Part shown: positions 52,646-61,943 of the stretch, piece after piece
Numbering within the stretch: position 1 is the stretch's first letter
How the letters are laid out: each line of letters opens with the position of its first letter
DNA from: Formosa algae
GTDB lineage: Bacteria > Bacteroidota > Bacteroidia > Flavobacteriales > Flavobacteriaceae
Assembly (NCBI RefSeq): GCF_001439665.1
Contig: NZ_LMAK01000014.1
Location: 211,780 to 275,779 of the forward strand
Reading direction: 5' to 3'
DNA: 64,000 bases
Position numbers and translations under genes: made by a program
Notes under the pieces: model-generated
The model's database searches: none
The model's input: only the letters and a program-made list of their open reading frames with translations
What the model was told of the DNA's origin: nothing

Positions 52646-53173
52646 CTAATTTTGACAGATTTGTAATGCAAAAGCTTTAACACGATCCCAATCTGTATAT
52701 TCTATCGGAGTTTTAGATGATGTTGGACCGCCTGTCATTTTCATAATTATTTTAATCATGATACGATCCAAGATGTTGTAAGACTTATAGTCTAAAGTGC
52801 CAGCAAAAACATCTTTGCGTGTCGGAGTCCACTTTAATTCTTTAAAGAATTTAATGACGTACGGATTGTTATAATACCTATTTTTATCAGGTTTTCGAGC
52901 CACTAAATTCACCGAAAAGAAAGAGGTATCTATTAGCTCTAATTCCGGCTTATAATTTTGAATAAAAGCAGCAACCTTTTTACTATGTGTTCCATACCTG
53001 ATACTGGCTCCGATTACAACTTTAGAGTATTGAGATAGGGGATAGGGAAAGTCAGAAATTTCGCAGAGATCTGTGCTATAACTAAAGTCTTGAAGGTATT
53101 CTGCAATGCGCCGACAGATTTTCAAGGTTTGTCCGTCTGTCGTCGCATATAAAATGGCAATGCGCTTATTCAT
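52646..53173 (-). CDS. hemG: Menaquinone-dependent protoporphyrinogen IX dehydrogenase (flavodoxin fold)
   Basis: Oxidises protoporphyrinogen IX to protoporphyrin IX in heme synthesis, with quinone as acceptor. At 175 residues it has the HemG length. The FMN phosphate loop is YATTDGQTLKICRRI, then KVVIGASIRYGTHS, the family's long insert SVNLVARKPDKNRY, and the C-terminal MTGGPTSSKTPIEYTDW. It ends the run NYN-LOTUS protein, UPF0158 protein, HemG; the start is 1 nt from the UPF0158 stop. Confidence 0.9.
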   Translation of the reverse strand: MNKRIAILYATTDGQTLKICRRIAEYLQDFSYSTDLCEISDFPYPLSQYSKVVIGASIRYGTHSKKVAAFIQNYKPELELIDTSFFSVNLVARKPDKNRYYNNPYVIKFFKELKWTPTRKDVFAGTLDYKSYNILDRIMIKIIMKMTGGPTSSKTPIEYTDWDRVKAFALQICQN

Positions 53174-53174
53174 G

Positions 53175-53594
53175 TTAATCTATCACGTCTAATTGTCGTT
53201 TTACATAATCTATGTAACGTGATTTTTTAAATACAAACCATTGCTGTCTAAAATGGTCTGAATTTTCTATTTGCCATTTAAAATTTTTAAACGGATTAGA
53301 TGTATTTAAGGCTTCTAACAGTGTGTCTTTAAATACAGTATCTTTTAGTTGTGTAGCAAAATCTTCCATAACCTTATACATGTTATGGTTATCCATTTTT
53401 TCAAATTCAATATAATCAGTTGGATTACTATTCAATTTAGCCATATCGTCTTCCCAATCTTCAACATCAAGATCCATCCAATCGTCTTGGTGCATTATAG
53501 ATTTTAATTCTCCGGTGTCTTTATGTAAATAACATCGCATACCACAATCTAAATCATCTGCGATTTCTTTTATTATAGTGTCAGATACTTTCAT
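53175..53594 (-). CDS. UPF0158 family protein
   Basis: A 139-residue soluble protein with the UPF0158 pattern: KEIADDLDCGMRCYLHKDTGEL at the start, WEDDMAKLNSNPTDYIEFEKM in the middle and NPFKNFKWQIENSDHFRQQWFVFK near the end. Its function is unknown. It is the intact paralogue of the decayed copy at 5065-5490. It sits between the NYN-LOTUS protein (23 nt) and HemG (1 nt), so all three are probably one transcript. Confidence 0.88.
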   Translation of the reverse strand: MKVSDTIIKEIADDLDCGMRCYLHKDTGELKSIMHQDDWMDLDVEDWEDDMAKLNSNPTDYIEFEKMDNHNMYKVMEDFATQLKDTVFKDTLLEALNTSNPFKNFKWQIENSDHFRQQWFVFKKSRYIDYVKRQLDVID

Positions 53595-53617
53595 TGTTGT
53601 TATGTTTATAATTTTCT

Positions 53618-54352
53618 TTATCCTTTTTTTACTCTAACAAATATTAACTTATGTCTGCTTTTACTGTTTTCCCTTTGTTCGATTTCGAATTTATCTATAG
53701 ATTTTATAAGCGGAGTTAATTTATCAAACCCATAATTCCTAGAATCAAAATTCGGACGTTTCTTTTGTAGAGAACTACCAACATCGCCTAAGAATGCCCA
53801 TCCATCTTCATCAGATAAATCTTTAATTGTCGATGAAATTAAGTTTATATCCTTAGTCGTAATGCTATCTATAGTGTGTTCATTAGATTCCTTACTTTCT
53901 GTTTTTTCTTCGGTCTGTTTATTAAGAATTTCTATATAGATAAATTTATCGCAGGCCACTATAAAAGGGTTAGGTGTCTTTTTTTCTCCAATACCAATCA
54001 CTTCCATACCAGCTTCTCTTAATCTGGTGGCTAATCGTGTAAAATCACTATCACTAGATACTAAGCAAAACCCGTTGACTTTACCACTATATAAAATATC
54101 CATAGCATCAATAATCATGGCAGAATCTGTCGCATTTTTTCCTGTAGTATAACCGTATTGTTGGATAGGCGTAATGGCATTCTCAAGGAGTAAATGCTTC
54201 CATTTAGATAAATTTGGCTTTGTCCAATCGCCATAAATTCTTTTAATCGTTGGATTGCCATATTTAGTAATTTCTTCCATCATTTCTTTAACATGAGCAG
54301 AAGGAATATTGTCACCGTCTATTAAAACGGCTAAATTTATATTTTGAATCAT
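53618..54352 (-). CDS. NYN-domain (LabA/DUF88) protein with C-terminal LOTUS domain
   Basis: A 244-residue predicted RNA-processing protein. The NYN (PIN-like nuclease) domain (1 to about 150) has the acidic residues LAVLIDGDNIPSAHV, KNATDSAMIIDAMDIL and LVSSDSDFTRLATRLREAG, arranged as in LabA-type proteins. After a charged linker, a C-terminal LOTUS/OST-HTH RNA-binding domain (about 165-244) is seen in SSTIKDLSDEDGWAFLGDVGSSLQKKRPNFDSRNYG. RNA cleavage or binding is likely. It leads the operon with UPF0158 and HemG. Confidence 0.87.
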   Translation of the reverse strand: MIQNINLAVLIDGDNIPSAHVKEMMEEITKYGNPTIKRIYGDWTKPNLSKWKHLLLENAITPIQQYGYTTGKNATDSAMIIDAMDILYSGKVNGFCLVSSDSDFTRLATRLREAGMEVIGIGEKKTPNPFIVACDKFIYIEILNKQTEEKTESKESNEHTIDSITTKDINLISSTIKDLSDEDGWAFLGDVGSSLQKKRPNFDSRNYGFDKLTPLIKSIDKFEIEQRENSKSRHKLIFVRVKKG

Positions 54353-54590
54353 TGTATATCTTTTTGTTGTTCAGAAACAAGTCCTGAAATATGGCAATAG
54401 CTTAAAAAATGAATCAAGCTAATAGTATGATTTACCATATTATATGTTTTGTTGTCTAAAGATAAATGTAATCTTGTTTATTCGTACAAATTATTCGTAC
54501 TTTTTATAACGAATTTTATACTGTTGGTAGCTGACCGTTTTTGTGGTAAATTTTAAATGTTGAATCATTGCAGATGCATATATAACATAA

Positions 54591-54626
54591 AAAAAGCTGT
54601 GATTAACTTGCGTAAATCACAGCTTT
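54591..54626 (-). terminator. Terminator of the T9SS cargo gene
   Basis: A 12-bp perfect stem (AAAGCTGTGATT at 54593-54604 with AATCACAGCTTT at 54615-54626), 10-nt loop, followed on the minus strand by T. It lies 34 nt past the stop of the gene ending at 54660. Confidence 0.88.
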
Positions 54627-54659
54627 AAAAAACGTACTAAATTTAGACGTTTAAACTAT

Positions 54660-56258
54660 TTAATTTTTGATTACTTTTTTAGTTACAGACGAATATGCTG
54701 TATTGATCTGAATAAAGTAAATACCACTAGTTTTGTTTAATAAAGACACTTTAATTTTTGAGTCTTTTACATCTGATATGGTATCTATAACTTTTCCTGT
54801 AATATCTGATACTAAAACACTTTGTATAGATTGACTTGTATTGTCAATAATCGCAAAGTCTGAAGTTGGGTTAGGATAAAGATGAATATACGCCACATCT
54901 GAATCTGATACACTTAAAGCTTCATCTTCAGAAATAAAATGAGGTTCTCTTCCTGTGGTTGTACTGTTTAAAGCAAAAAAGAATACACCGTCGTTATAGG
55001 CATAAAAACGCTTAGGTTTGTTTTCATCATCTTCTGTGATTATAACGGCTTCGGTACCATCTTCTGTTCCGTCTGAAATCCATAAATTTGTATTAAAACT
55101 ACCACCAGCAGACATGTATATGTATTTATCTGTAGCATAAATTTCTGAAGGTAATACAAAACCACTTGAGCTTCCAGAGGCAATATCTTTAACCATATAG
55201 GTTCCAGAATCTGTACCATCACTAGTCCATAATTCAATACCATTGGCTCCATCATCACCTTTATAATATAATTTATTATTGAAAACTACTTTGTTTTGAG
55301 GTGTATATCCTTCACTTCCAGGTTCTGCATCTAAAACTAATTGAGTACCTGTTTCTGTACCATCGGTTATCCATAATTCTGCACCATAAGTAGCATCGCT
55401 ACCTGCAAAAAATGCCTGATCTCCAATTACGGTAAAGGCAGGTTCATTAAGATTATTCGTGGTTGGTCTATTTAACGTTTTAATTTGTACGGTTCCCGCT
55501 GCTGTACCATCTGTTGTCCATATGGCATTGCTATTATCCCAAAACACTACTTTATCATTTAATGTTACTAAGTCGCCTGGATCTAAATCACCATTTATTT
55601 CAACAGTTCCAGCTTCTGTACCATCTGTTTTCCATAACCCCTCTATACAAGAAAATATAAGTTCATCATTAAGAATGGCATAGTCTTCTGGGTTGCTGCT
55701 TACAAAAGAAAATCTAATGTTTTTTACTAGAGCTGTTCCTGCTTCAGTACCGTCTGTAGACCATAATTCGTAGCCTTCATCATCAGATATTCCTGTAAAA
55801 TAAACCTTGTCTTTAAACACGATAAAGCTTGAAGAACTTGCAAATGATGAAAAAGACACACCATCTGAGGCACCAGGATAGATATCGGTTACCATTTGCG
55901 TATTTTCAGCAACACCATCTGTAATCCACCATTCTATACCATTGGTTCCATTGTCTGCCGTAAAAACCAATTTATCGTTTATAATATAAAAATTGTCACA
56001 ATCAGATCCCGCAGATCCTGGATTAATATCGAAGAATAATGAAGTGGTTGTACCGTCATACATCCATAATTCCGTCCCATTAACACCATCATTTGCTGTA
56101 AAATACAAGTTGCCTTTAAATTCAATCATAGATTTTGCCGAGGCTAAAGACACATCAGAATCTCCTGTTGGATTTATGTCACTTATAAGACTTGGGGTCT
56201 GCGCATTTGCTAAGAAACATGTTAATAAAGCATAAACTAGTAGGTAATTTTTTCTCAT
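54660..56258 (-). CDS. T9SS-secreted ELWxTDGT-repeat protein
   Basis: A 532-residue secreted protein. Signal peptide (ends LANAQ), then about nine copies of a 45-50-residue repeat with the core ELWxTDGTxxGT and a Y-F-x-A-x-D/N-x2-x-G lead (for example GYELWSTDGTEAGT, GAELWITDGTETGT), which likely fold as a beta-propeller. The last ~75 residues (HLYPNPTSDFAIIDN...GIYFIQINTAYSSVTKKVIKN) are a T9SS type A sorting domain, so the protein should be exported by the type IX machinery to the surface or medium. Ligand unknown; monocistronic. Confidence 0.93.
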   Translation of the reverse strand: MRKNYLLVYALLTCFLANAQTPSLISDINPTGDSDVSLASAKSMIEFKGNLYFTANDGVNGTELWMYDGTTTSLFFDINPGSAGSDCDNFYIINDKLVFTADNGTNGIEWWITDGVAENTQMVTDIYPGASDGVSFSSFASSSSFIVFKDKVYFTGISDDEGYELWSTDGTEAGTALVKNIRFSFVSSNPEDYAILNDELIFSCIEGLWKTDGTEAGTVEINGDLDPGDLVTLNDKVVFWDNSNAIWTTDGTAAGTVQIKTLNRPTTNNLNEPAFTVIGDQAFFAGSDATYGAELWITDGTETGTQLVLDAEPGSEGYTPQNKVVFNNKLYYKGDDGANGIELWTSDGTDSGTYMVKDIASGSSSGFVLPSEIYATDKYIYMSAGGSFNTNLWISDGTEDGTEAVIITEDDENKPKRFYAYNDGVFFFALNSTTTGREPHFISEDEALSVSDSDVAYIHLYPNPTSDFAIIDNTSQSIQSVLVSDITGKVIDTISDVKDSKIKVSLLNKTSGIYFIQINTAYSSVTKKVIKN

Positions 56259-56720
56259 AATTATTAAATTTAATTTTTATGAATATAGTAAATTACTTAC
56301 AACAGCTGCTGTGTCTTATATCTGTTGATGCCTTATTCTAACCGAAATTGTATAGTTTTCTCTCGATTAATACATCAGGTAATTAATGTGTTTTAAAAAT
56401 TAATCTCAAACTTCTTATTTTTAAATAGTCATAACCGGCTTGCGTATAGTTTATTATGAATTTTTAAGGACCATTAAAAAAAAATTAAATTCACAGAAAT
56501 TTATTTTTTGAAGTCGTTAAGGTATTGAAATCCCTCATTGAAAATAAATTTATTTTTTTTCAGATTATTCTTTATTTGTAAATAAAAACTTACAAATAAG
56601 AGGTTGGATCTCGTAAAAACCTCGATGAAATGTTTATATTTTTAGTTGAATTGAAAATATAGATGTGTTTCTATGTTTCACTTTATGGTTTTCAACATTT
56701 CTATTTAGGTATAGCAGGGT
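56259..56720. other. Intergenic region, upstream of the T9SS cargo gene
   Basis: 462 nt, very AT-rich. It presumably holds the promoter of the gene starting at 56258. A short inverted repeat (GAGGTT...AACCTC near 56605-56630) was seen but has no T tract. No gene, RNA gene or repeat family recognised. Confidence 0.45.
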
Positions 56721-57434
56721 TTATTTTTGAAAAGTATAGATGTCAATTTGTTTTTTATCGACCTGATCTTTTGTAATGTGTTTAACCACTTTTTTAGTGA
56801 AACTTGGGGTTTTAATATAATAGATAAATTCGCCTGTTTCTGAAGCGATGTAATTCACTTTTAAGATATTGTTTCCTTCAATTAATGTTAAGTCTGTAAG
56901 TCCGCCAGAACCCCCAAAAGCTCTTAATGGATTTTCGTTTATTACGGTATGAAAAAATGAGATAGGTTCAGAAAATACAAAAGCTGCATCTGCATTACCT
57001 AAACTGGGTGCTTTATCTGGATTGTGATTATAGAATGTTGAACTGACACTTCCAGATGTTTTTTCACTAGAAAAATAGTAAAGTGGAGGGATTTCATTCA
57101 CCGAGGTTAAGGCAAAACTGAATGGCATAGCGTTATTTGTCTTTTGCTTGAATTGTAAAGAAATGGTATTTTCGCCTTCTTTTAAAACAAATGCTATCTG
57201 ATCTTTAAACATGGCAGGTAAGTCTGAGACTTGATCTTTTAAAGGATGGTTTTCGTTACAAATTTTTAGACTAGAAACATTGCCATTTCCTATAACAATA
57301 CCATTTATGCTAAGTTGTACATCGTAACTGTTGTTATTTCCATGAACAAATAATTTTACAGGTTCTATGTCTTTGGTTGTCATATTTAAAAGGAAAAAAG
57401 AGGTTAAGATTAATACGCTTATTTTATTTAACAT
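56721..57434 (-). CDS. Secreted hypothetical protein, 237 aa
   Basis: A signal peptide-like N-terminus (NKISVLILTSFFLLN) precedes a beta-rich domain with Gly-rich turns (SNGIVIGNGNVSSL-like text, FGGSGGLTDLTLIEG). No lipobox. The composition recalls DUF-type beta-sandwich surface proteins of the phylum, but I do not recognise the family. Monocistronic, and on the opposite strand from the sensor kinase that follows. Confidence 0.6.
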   Translation of the reverse strand: MLNKISVLILTSFFLLNMTTKDIEPVKLFVHGNNNSYDVQLSINGIVIGNGNVSSLKICNENHPLKDQVSDLPAMFKDQIAFVLKEGENTISLQFKQKTNNAMPFSFALTSVNEIPPLYYFSSEKTSGSVSSTFYNHNPDKAPSLGNADAAFVFSEPISFFHTVINENPLRAFGGSGGLTDLTLIEGNNILKVNYIASETGEFIYYIKTPSFTKKVVKHITKDQVDKKQIDIYTFQK

Positions 57435-57750
57435 TGGTGTGTTGTTTTCTGAATTTTATATGACTTTTAGCGAGCTAAGAAGATTTTAAGTTTATCAAAA
57501 ACCGATTAAAAAGCAGTGCTCAATTAGCCATATTTTGAAATGCAAATTTATCAAATAACAATAGAATATAGCTTCATTACATACGTTTTGTAAATAGGAG
57601 GGACGTCTTTTTTAGTTAAATATGATGCGGTTTTACGGTTTAAAGGTTTGATTATAATTGTTATATGTGTCTTGTAAATGCTTGGATAAAAAACTAATAA
57701 ATCCCTGAATTCGGGGGTGCTTATACTTTTTGCAATAGCTACATTTGTAT
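57435..57750 (+). promoter_or_regulatory. Promoter region of the histidine kinase gene
   Basis: A 316-nt gap. CCCTG-AATT-CGGGG (57703-57716), a palindromic site, is followed after 23 nt by TACATTTG (57740-57747), a -7 box. The same CCCTG-N4-CRGGG site recurs at 60697-60712 before the next operon, so it may be where the response regulator binds. Confidence 0.55.
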
Positions 57751-59859
57751 ATGCTTTTTAAGCCCCAGAACATCATGCTCTTTCTATGTGTATGCTTCAC
57801 CTCGTTGTGTATGGCACAATCTGCTGCGACTATAAGCAGAGAGAATGAAAAAGTAGACTCATTATACTATTATTTTAATAATGGCTCAGATAAAAAAGCT
57901 TACCAACAGGCTCAACACCTCTTAACTAAATTTAAAAACAATAAAGCTTTAGCGAACACCAATTTATTACTGGCCTATTACCATAATAAATATGCCGCTA
58001 TAGATTCGTCTATTTATTATACCCATCAAGCCCTTAAAAGTAAAAGCACTGTAAACGATTCTTTAGGGATTCGTTTAACCATATTGGCCTATCAGTTACT
58101 CGCTATGAACAATAAAAAAAAAGGGCTATATCACGAAAGTAAAAAGTGGCACATTAAGGGGGCAGAACTCAGTGAGAAATACAACGAGACCAATTTGTAT
58201 TATTCGCATTTACATGGTTTAGCAAGTACGTATATTGCTTTTGGAAAGTATCAGCAAGCTTTAGACCTTTTAGAACAATGTATTGCATATTCTAATGACG
58301 ATGAGATTATTTTAGGTAGTTATATTAATTTAGGAACTATTTATTCATCTTTAAATAAATACAACATATCCAATAATTATTTACAGAAAGCCAAAGAGAT
58401 TTGCGAGAAAGATCCTTATAGAACGCAAGCTTTAGCGAATGTGATGTTTAATATTGGAGATAATTATATAAACAACGGAGAGACTAATAAGGCGTTAATG
58501 CAATTTTATGATGCTAAAGATTTAAGCTTTAAAAATAAGTTTTACGATTTAGAATTAATTATTACAGATAAAATTGGAACCTTGTTATATAATGAAAGAA
58601 GAGATCATGATGCGCTTTTAATTTTTACAAGTGCCATACCAAAAGCCATGAGTTTAGGGTCTTTAGATGTGCTGATGCATAGTTACCTTATGCTTGAAAA
58701 AATTTCGGTTAGAAAAGACGACTATAATAAAGCCTATACTTACGGCAAGCGCTATTATCAAATAAAAGATTCTATAGAACATTCTCAAAAAGAACAAGAG
58801 ATTAATAGTTTAGAAGTTAAGTTTGAAACTTTAGAAAAGGAAAAAAAGATAAAACTTTTACAAGTAGAGAACTTAAAAAAAACTTTAAATATTAAGAATA
58901 AAGATGCCGATATAGAAAAGTATAAACTACAACAAGCCATAATTGCAAAACAAAACGAAAATCAAGTTTTACTTTTACAAAACGGGGTCGAAAAACGTAA
59001 AAACGAAATTGCATTACTAAAAGAACGCGAAGCATTAAAGGCCGTAGAGTTAGATCGAGAAAAGACGGTTAAGTATATAGTTTTGGTTGCTTTTTTTATA
59101 CTTCTTGTGCCAATTGTGGCGCTTTTAATTATTTACTATCAAAAATTACAGGCTCAAGGTCTGCTTAATTTAAAAGAGAAAGAAATAAACGTGCAGCGGG
59201 TTAATTCTTTAAAGAAAGATCAAGAATTAAAATTAATTAAAGCGTCTGTAGAAGGACAAAATCAAGAACGAAAAAAAATTGCTCAAGAGATGCACGACAG
59301 TGTTGGTGGTAACTTGGCGGCCATAAAACTTCAATTTAGTCAGCTTACACATCAACCTGAAAAAATGGAATTAATTTACAGTCAGCTAGACGATACGTAT
59401 GAGCAAGTTCGTAATTTATCTCATAACTTATTACCAAAAAAAATCATAGAAAACGACTTTGTATTTCTTATTAAAGAATACATTTATACGGTAGAAGGGG
59501 CGAGTGAAATTAATGTCAACGTTTCTTTTTTTGATGAAGAAAAAATAAACGGACTTAATAAAATATTGCAAAACGAATTATTTTCAATATTTCAAGAATT
59601 AACAACCAATACTATTAAATACGCCAAAGCCAAAACCATAGATATACAGTTAGACCTTTTAAACGATTGTGTGTTTTTTATATATGAAGACGACGGTGTG
59701 GGTTTCGATGTATCAAAAACCACTTTAGGGATTGGCTTAACCAACATAAAGAACAGAATAGAAAATTATAACGGGACATTACATATAGATTCTAAACTCG
59801 ATAGAGGAACCAGTATTAATATAGAAATTCCATTAAATGAACACATACATGAAGCATAA
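57751..59859 (+). CDS. TPR-containing sensor histidine kinase (NarL-system type)
   Basis: A two-component sensor of about 702 residues. N-terminal signal or first helix, then TPR-like repeats in the periplasm or outer side (about 30-330), a coiled coil, one clear membrane helix (about 447-470; IVLVAFFILLVPIVALLII), and a HisKA_3 dimerisation domain with the phosphorylated His in QEMHDSVGGNLAAIKLQF. It ends with a HATPase_c domain (FIYEDDGVGFDV, GIGLTNIKNRIENYNG). I show the ATG at 57751; because the -7 box ends at 57747, the ATG at 57775 (MLFLCVCFTSLCMAQ, a good signal peptide) may be the true start. It overlaps the response regulator gene. Confidence 0.9.
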   Translation: MLFKPQNIMLFLCVCFTSLCMAQSAATISRENEKVDSLYYYFNNGSDKKAYQQAQHLLTKFKNNKALANTNLLLAYYHNKYAAIDSSIYYTHQALKSKSTVNDSLGIRLTILAYQLLAMNNKKKGLYHESKKWHIKGAELSEKYNETNLYYSHLHGLASTYIAFGKYQQALDLLEQCIAYSNDDEIILGSYINLGTIYSSLNKYNISNNYLQKAKEICEKDPYRTQALANVMFNIGDNYINNGETNKALMQFYDAKDLSFKNKFYDLELIITDKIGTLLYNERRDHDALLIFTSAIPKAMSLGSLDVLMHSYLMLEKISVRKDDYNKAYTYGKRYYQIKDSIEHSQKEQEINSLEVKFETLEKEKKIKLLQVENLKKTLNIKNKDADIEKYKLQQAIIAKQNENQVLLLQNGVEKRKNEIALLKEREALKAVELDREKTVKYIVLVAFFILLVPIVALLIIYYQKLQAQGLLNLKEKEINVQRVNSLKKDQELKLIKASVEGQNQERKKIAQEMHDSVGGNLAAIKLQFSQLTHQPEKMELIYSQLDDTYEQVRNLSHNLLPKKIIENDFVFLIKEYIYTVEGASEINVNVSFFDEEKINGLNKILQNELFSIFQELTTNTIKYAKAKTIDIQLDLLNDCVFFIYEDDGVGFDVSKTTLGIGLTNIKNRIENYNGTLHIDSKLDRGTSINIEIPLNEHIHEA

Positions 59860-60490
59860 CCTGATTATAGCCGACGATCATAAAATGTTTTTAGATGGCT
59901 TATTAAGTATTCTAAATACAGAAGGAAATTACAATATTTTATATACGGCAAAGCATGGAGGTCATGTTCAAAAATATATATCTATAAATACTGAAGAAAA
60001 AATTGATCTTGTTATCACAGATGTTACCATGCCCGAAGTAGATGGAATTGCGCTAAACAAATGGATAAAACAGACGTCTAGTGATATTAAAACCTTGGTG
60101 GTTAGTATGCATAATACACCAGATATTATAGACGATCTTATTGAAAACAATGTTGATGGGTATCTACAAAAAAATGCACAAAAAGAGGAATTTCTAAAAG
60201 CCATAGAAACCATTTTAAGTGGTGAAAAATATTTTTCGAAAGACATTAAAGATATTTATCTTCAAAATAAGTTCGAAAAAAATAAAGACAGAGAAGTAAA
60301 GCTGACAAAGCGTGAAGTAGAAGTCATTTCGCTTATCGCTGAAGAGTTTACAACTCAAGAAATTGCAGATCAGTTGTTTTTAAGTAAGCATACTATTGAA
60401 AGTTACCGAAAAAACCTGATTACCAAACTCAATGTTAGAAACCTAGCTGGACTCACAAAATACGCCATAAAAAAAGGCTATGTATCGTAG
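59849..60490 (+). CDS. LuxR/NarL-type response regulator
   Basis: Partner of the kinase upstream, about 213 residues. The receiver domain starts LIIADDHKMFLDGLL, with the phospho-acceptor Asp in LVITDVTMPEVDG, Ser/Thr and Lys positions following. The C-terminal LuxR helix-turn-helix is KLTKREVEVISLIAEEFTTQEIADQLFLSKHTIESYRKN. I prefer ATG 59849, which begins right at the first strand; 59837 is also possible. The reading frame overlaps the kinase stop by 11 nt or more. It is followed by a strong terminator. Confidence 0.94.
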   Translation: MKHNLIIADDHKMFLDGLLSILNTEGNYNILYTAKHGGHVQKYISINTEEKIDLVITDVTMPEVDGIALNKWIKQTSSDIKTLVVSMHNTPDIIDDLIENNVDGYLQKNAQKEEFLKAIETILSGEKYFSKDIKDIYLQNKFEKNKDREVKLTKREVEVISLIAEEFTTQEIADQLFLSKHTIESYRKNLITKLNVRNLAGLTKYAIKKGYVS

Positions 60491-60515
60491 TCTATCACAC
60501 ACCTATTAATATATC

Positions 60516-60543
60516 AAGGCACTATTTATAGTGTCTTTTTTTT
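60516..60543 (+). terminator. Terminator of the two-component operon
   Basis: A 9-bp stem with one wobble (AAGGCACTA at 60516-60524, TAGTGTCTT at 60529-60537) with a 4-nt loop and eight or more T after it, 26 nt past the response regulator stop. Confidence 0.9.
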
Positions 60544-60696
60544 ACGCAATTTTTTTAAACTCAGGTATAAGTCTAGAAATGAGAATGTAATACGATTTTT
60601 CAGTTTTATTTTAACTATAAAATGTTTTTTTAACGATATAAAACAAAATCTAATCCAATGTTAAGTGATTGAATTTTAGGATTTAAGCACATACTA

Positions 60697-60766
60697 CCCT
60701 GTTTTCAGGGGGATGCAATTTCACTACATAGTGGGATAAGTAGTAGAGGCTATTCGTCTAAATTTG
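60697..60766 (+). promoter_or_regulatory. Promoter of the membrane protein / SIMPL / LipL32 operon
   Basis: CCCTG-TTTT-CAGGG (60697-60710), matching the kinase promoter site, is followed by a second palindrome CACTA-CA-TAGTG (60722-60733) and then TAAATTTG (60759-60766), a good -7 box. A mini-ORF of 18 codons with a run of twelve A (ATG 60776, stop 60832) precedes the first real gene. Confidence 0.55.
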
Positions 60767-60843
60767 CTTAAGAATATGAGAGACATCAAAAAAAAAAAAG
60801 AGGATGCTTTCATTAATAAAACTAACCCTTAAAAAACAACATT

Positions 60844-61263
60844 ATGATTTTCGGAATTACACTTATCTTATTAAGTATTATCGCAGTACCATCTTTATTA
60901 TTATCTAAAAAACCAGATGCTAAAGAACTTTTAGCAAAAATAGAACCTTACCAAGGTTGGATCGGATTAATATTATGTTTTTATGGAGTATGGGGAATAG
61001 TATTTTCAATTTTAAACTTAGGATGGATTAGTACATTTCCTATTTGGTGGGGAACGTTATTAGCCGGTAACATTATTCAAGCAGTTTTAGGCTTTATGTT
61101 AGGCTTTAGTTTAATTAATACTTATGTATTATCTAAAAATGAAGCAGCTAAAGAGAAAGCAGTCATTTTAAGAGAAAAATTAGCACCAAAACAAGGAAAA
61201 CTAGGTCTTATTGGAATTTTTGTAGGTGTTTGGATGATTGTTGCTAACATCTTATTCTTTTAA
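60844..61263 (+). CDS. Four-helix membrane protein with internal repeat
   Basis: A 139-residue inner-membrane protein with about four helices. Residues 31-59 ([20 protein letters not shown]...) and 110-139 ([20 protein letters not shown]...) are clearly related, so the protein is an internal duplication of a Lys-Pro-Gln-Gly-x-x-Gly-Leu helix unit. I do not know the family name. It opens the operon with the SIMPL protein (24 nt) and the LipL32 homologue, and was probably written for the envelope. Confidence 0.75.
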   Translation: MIFGITLILLSIIAVPSLLLSKKPDAKELLAKIEPYQGWIGLILCFYGVWGIVFSILNLGWISTFPIWWGTLLAGNIIQAVLGFMLGFSLINTYVLSKNEAAKEKAVILREKLAPKQGKLGLIGIFVGVWMIVANILFF

Positions 61264-61287
61264 TAAACACAACTAAATATATATATT

Positions 61288-61905
61288 ATGAGAACTATAA
61301 TTTATGCACTTATCGTCCTATTAACTTTACCAACTTTTGCTCAAGACAGTAATCATACCATTGAAGTTTTGGGAGAAGTTGAAAAAGAAGTATTGCCCGA
61401 GTATTATAACATTATAATCACTTTACAGGATGTTACAGTTTACGAATCTCAAGGCGAAATGGTAGTAACACCTTTAGAATCTGTCCAACAAAATTTCACA
61501 AAAAAGTTAAAAGCATCAGGAATAGATTTTAATCGATTTATAAGAAATACATATTACGAGTTTGCAATGTCTTATTCGCAAGGTAAAGCCACTGCTTGCT
61601 ATAATTTACAAACATCAGATCAGGACGAAGTTAGAACAATATTACAACTTAAATCGGCAGGAGTGTCTATTGCGAATATAGATATGGAACCTATAAAGTT
61701 TTCAGATGCACAATTGGTAGATCTTTCTGTACAAGCCATTGAAAATGCAAAAGTAAAAGCGCAAGCTATTGCTAAAAAAATGAATAAATCTATTGGAGAA
61801 ATTGTTAGCATTTCAGATCCTAATACAAGTCAACAATATATACAAACTTACGGTGTATCGAAAACTCAAACGCATAGCGTTACTGTATCTTTTGAATTGA
61901 AGTAA
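61288..61905 (+). CDS. SIMPL domain-containing periplasmic protein
   Basis: A 205-residue exported protein (signal peptide ends PTFAQ) of the SIMPL (DUF541, YggE-like) family. NHTIEVLGEVEKEVLPEYYNIII is the usual opening strand, followed by a long swapped-helix region with VQAIENAKVKAQAIAKKMN and GEIVSISDPN near the end. YggE-like proteins are linked to oxidative stress resistance. Middle gene of the operon before the LipL32 homologue. Confidence 0.88.
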   Translation: MRTIIYALIVLLTLPTFAQDSNHTIEVLGEVEKEVLPEYYNIIITLQDVTVYESQGEMVVTPLESVQQNFTKKLKASGIDFNRFIRNTYYEFAMSYSQGKATACYNLQTSDQDEVRTILQLKSAGVSIANIDMEPIKFSDAQLVDLSVQAIENAKVKAQAIAKKMNKSIGEIVSISDPNTSQQYIQTYGVSKTQTHSVTVSFELK

Positions 61906-61943
61906 AAACGAATGTCTATATATAACAAAACACAAAATTAAAT

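Noticed and set aside
52585..52665. DUF4248-like start (MNDFKIEAYGK) after hemG
   Set aside because: Only about eleven residues resemble the family, the frame closes at once and overlaps the end of hemG; not enough to call even a remnant.
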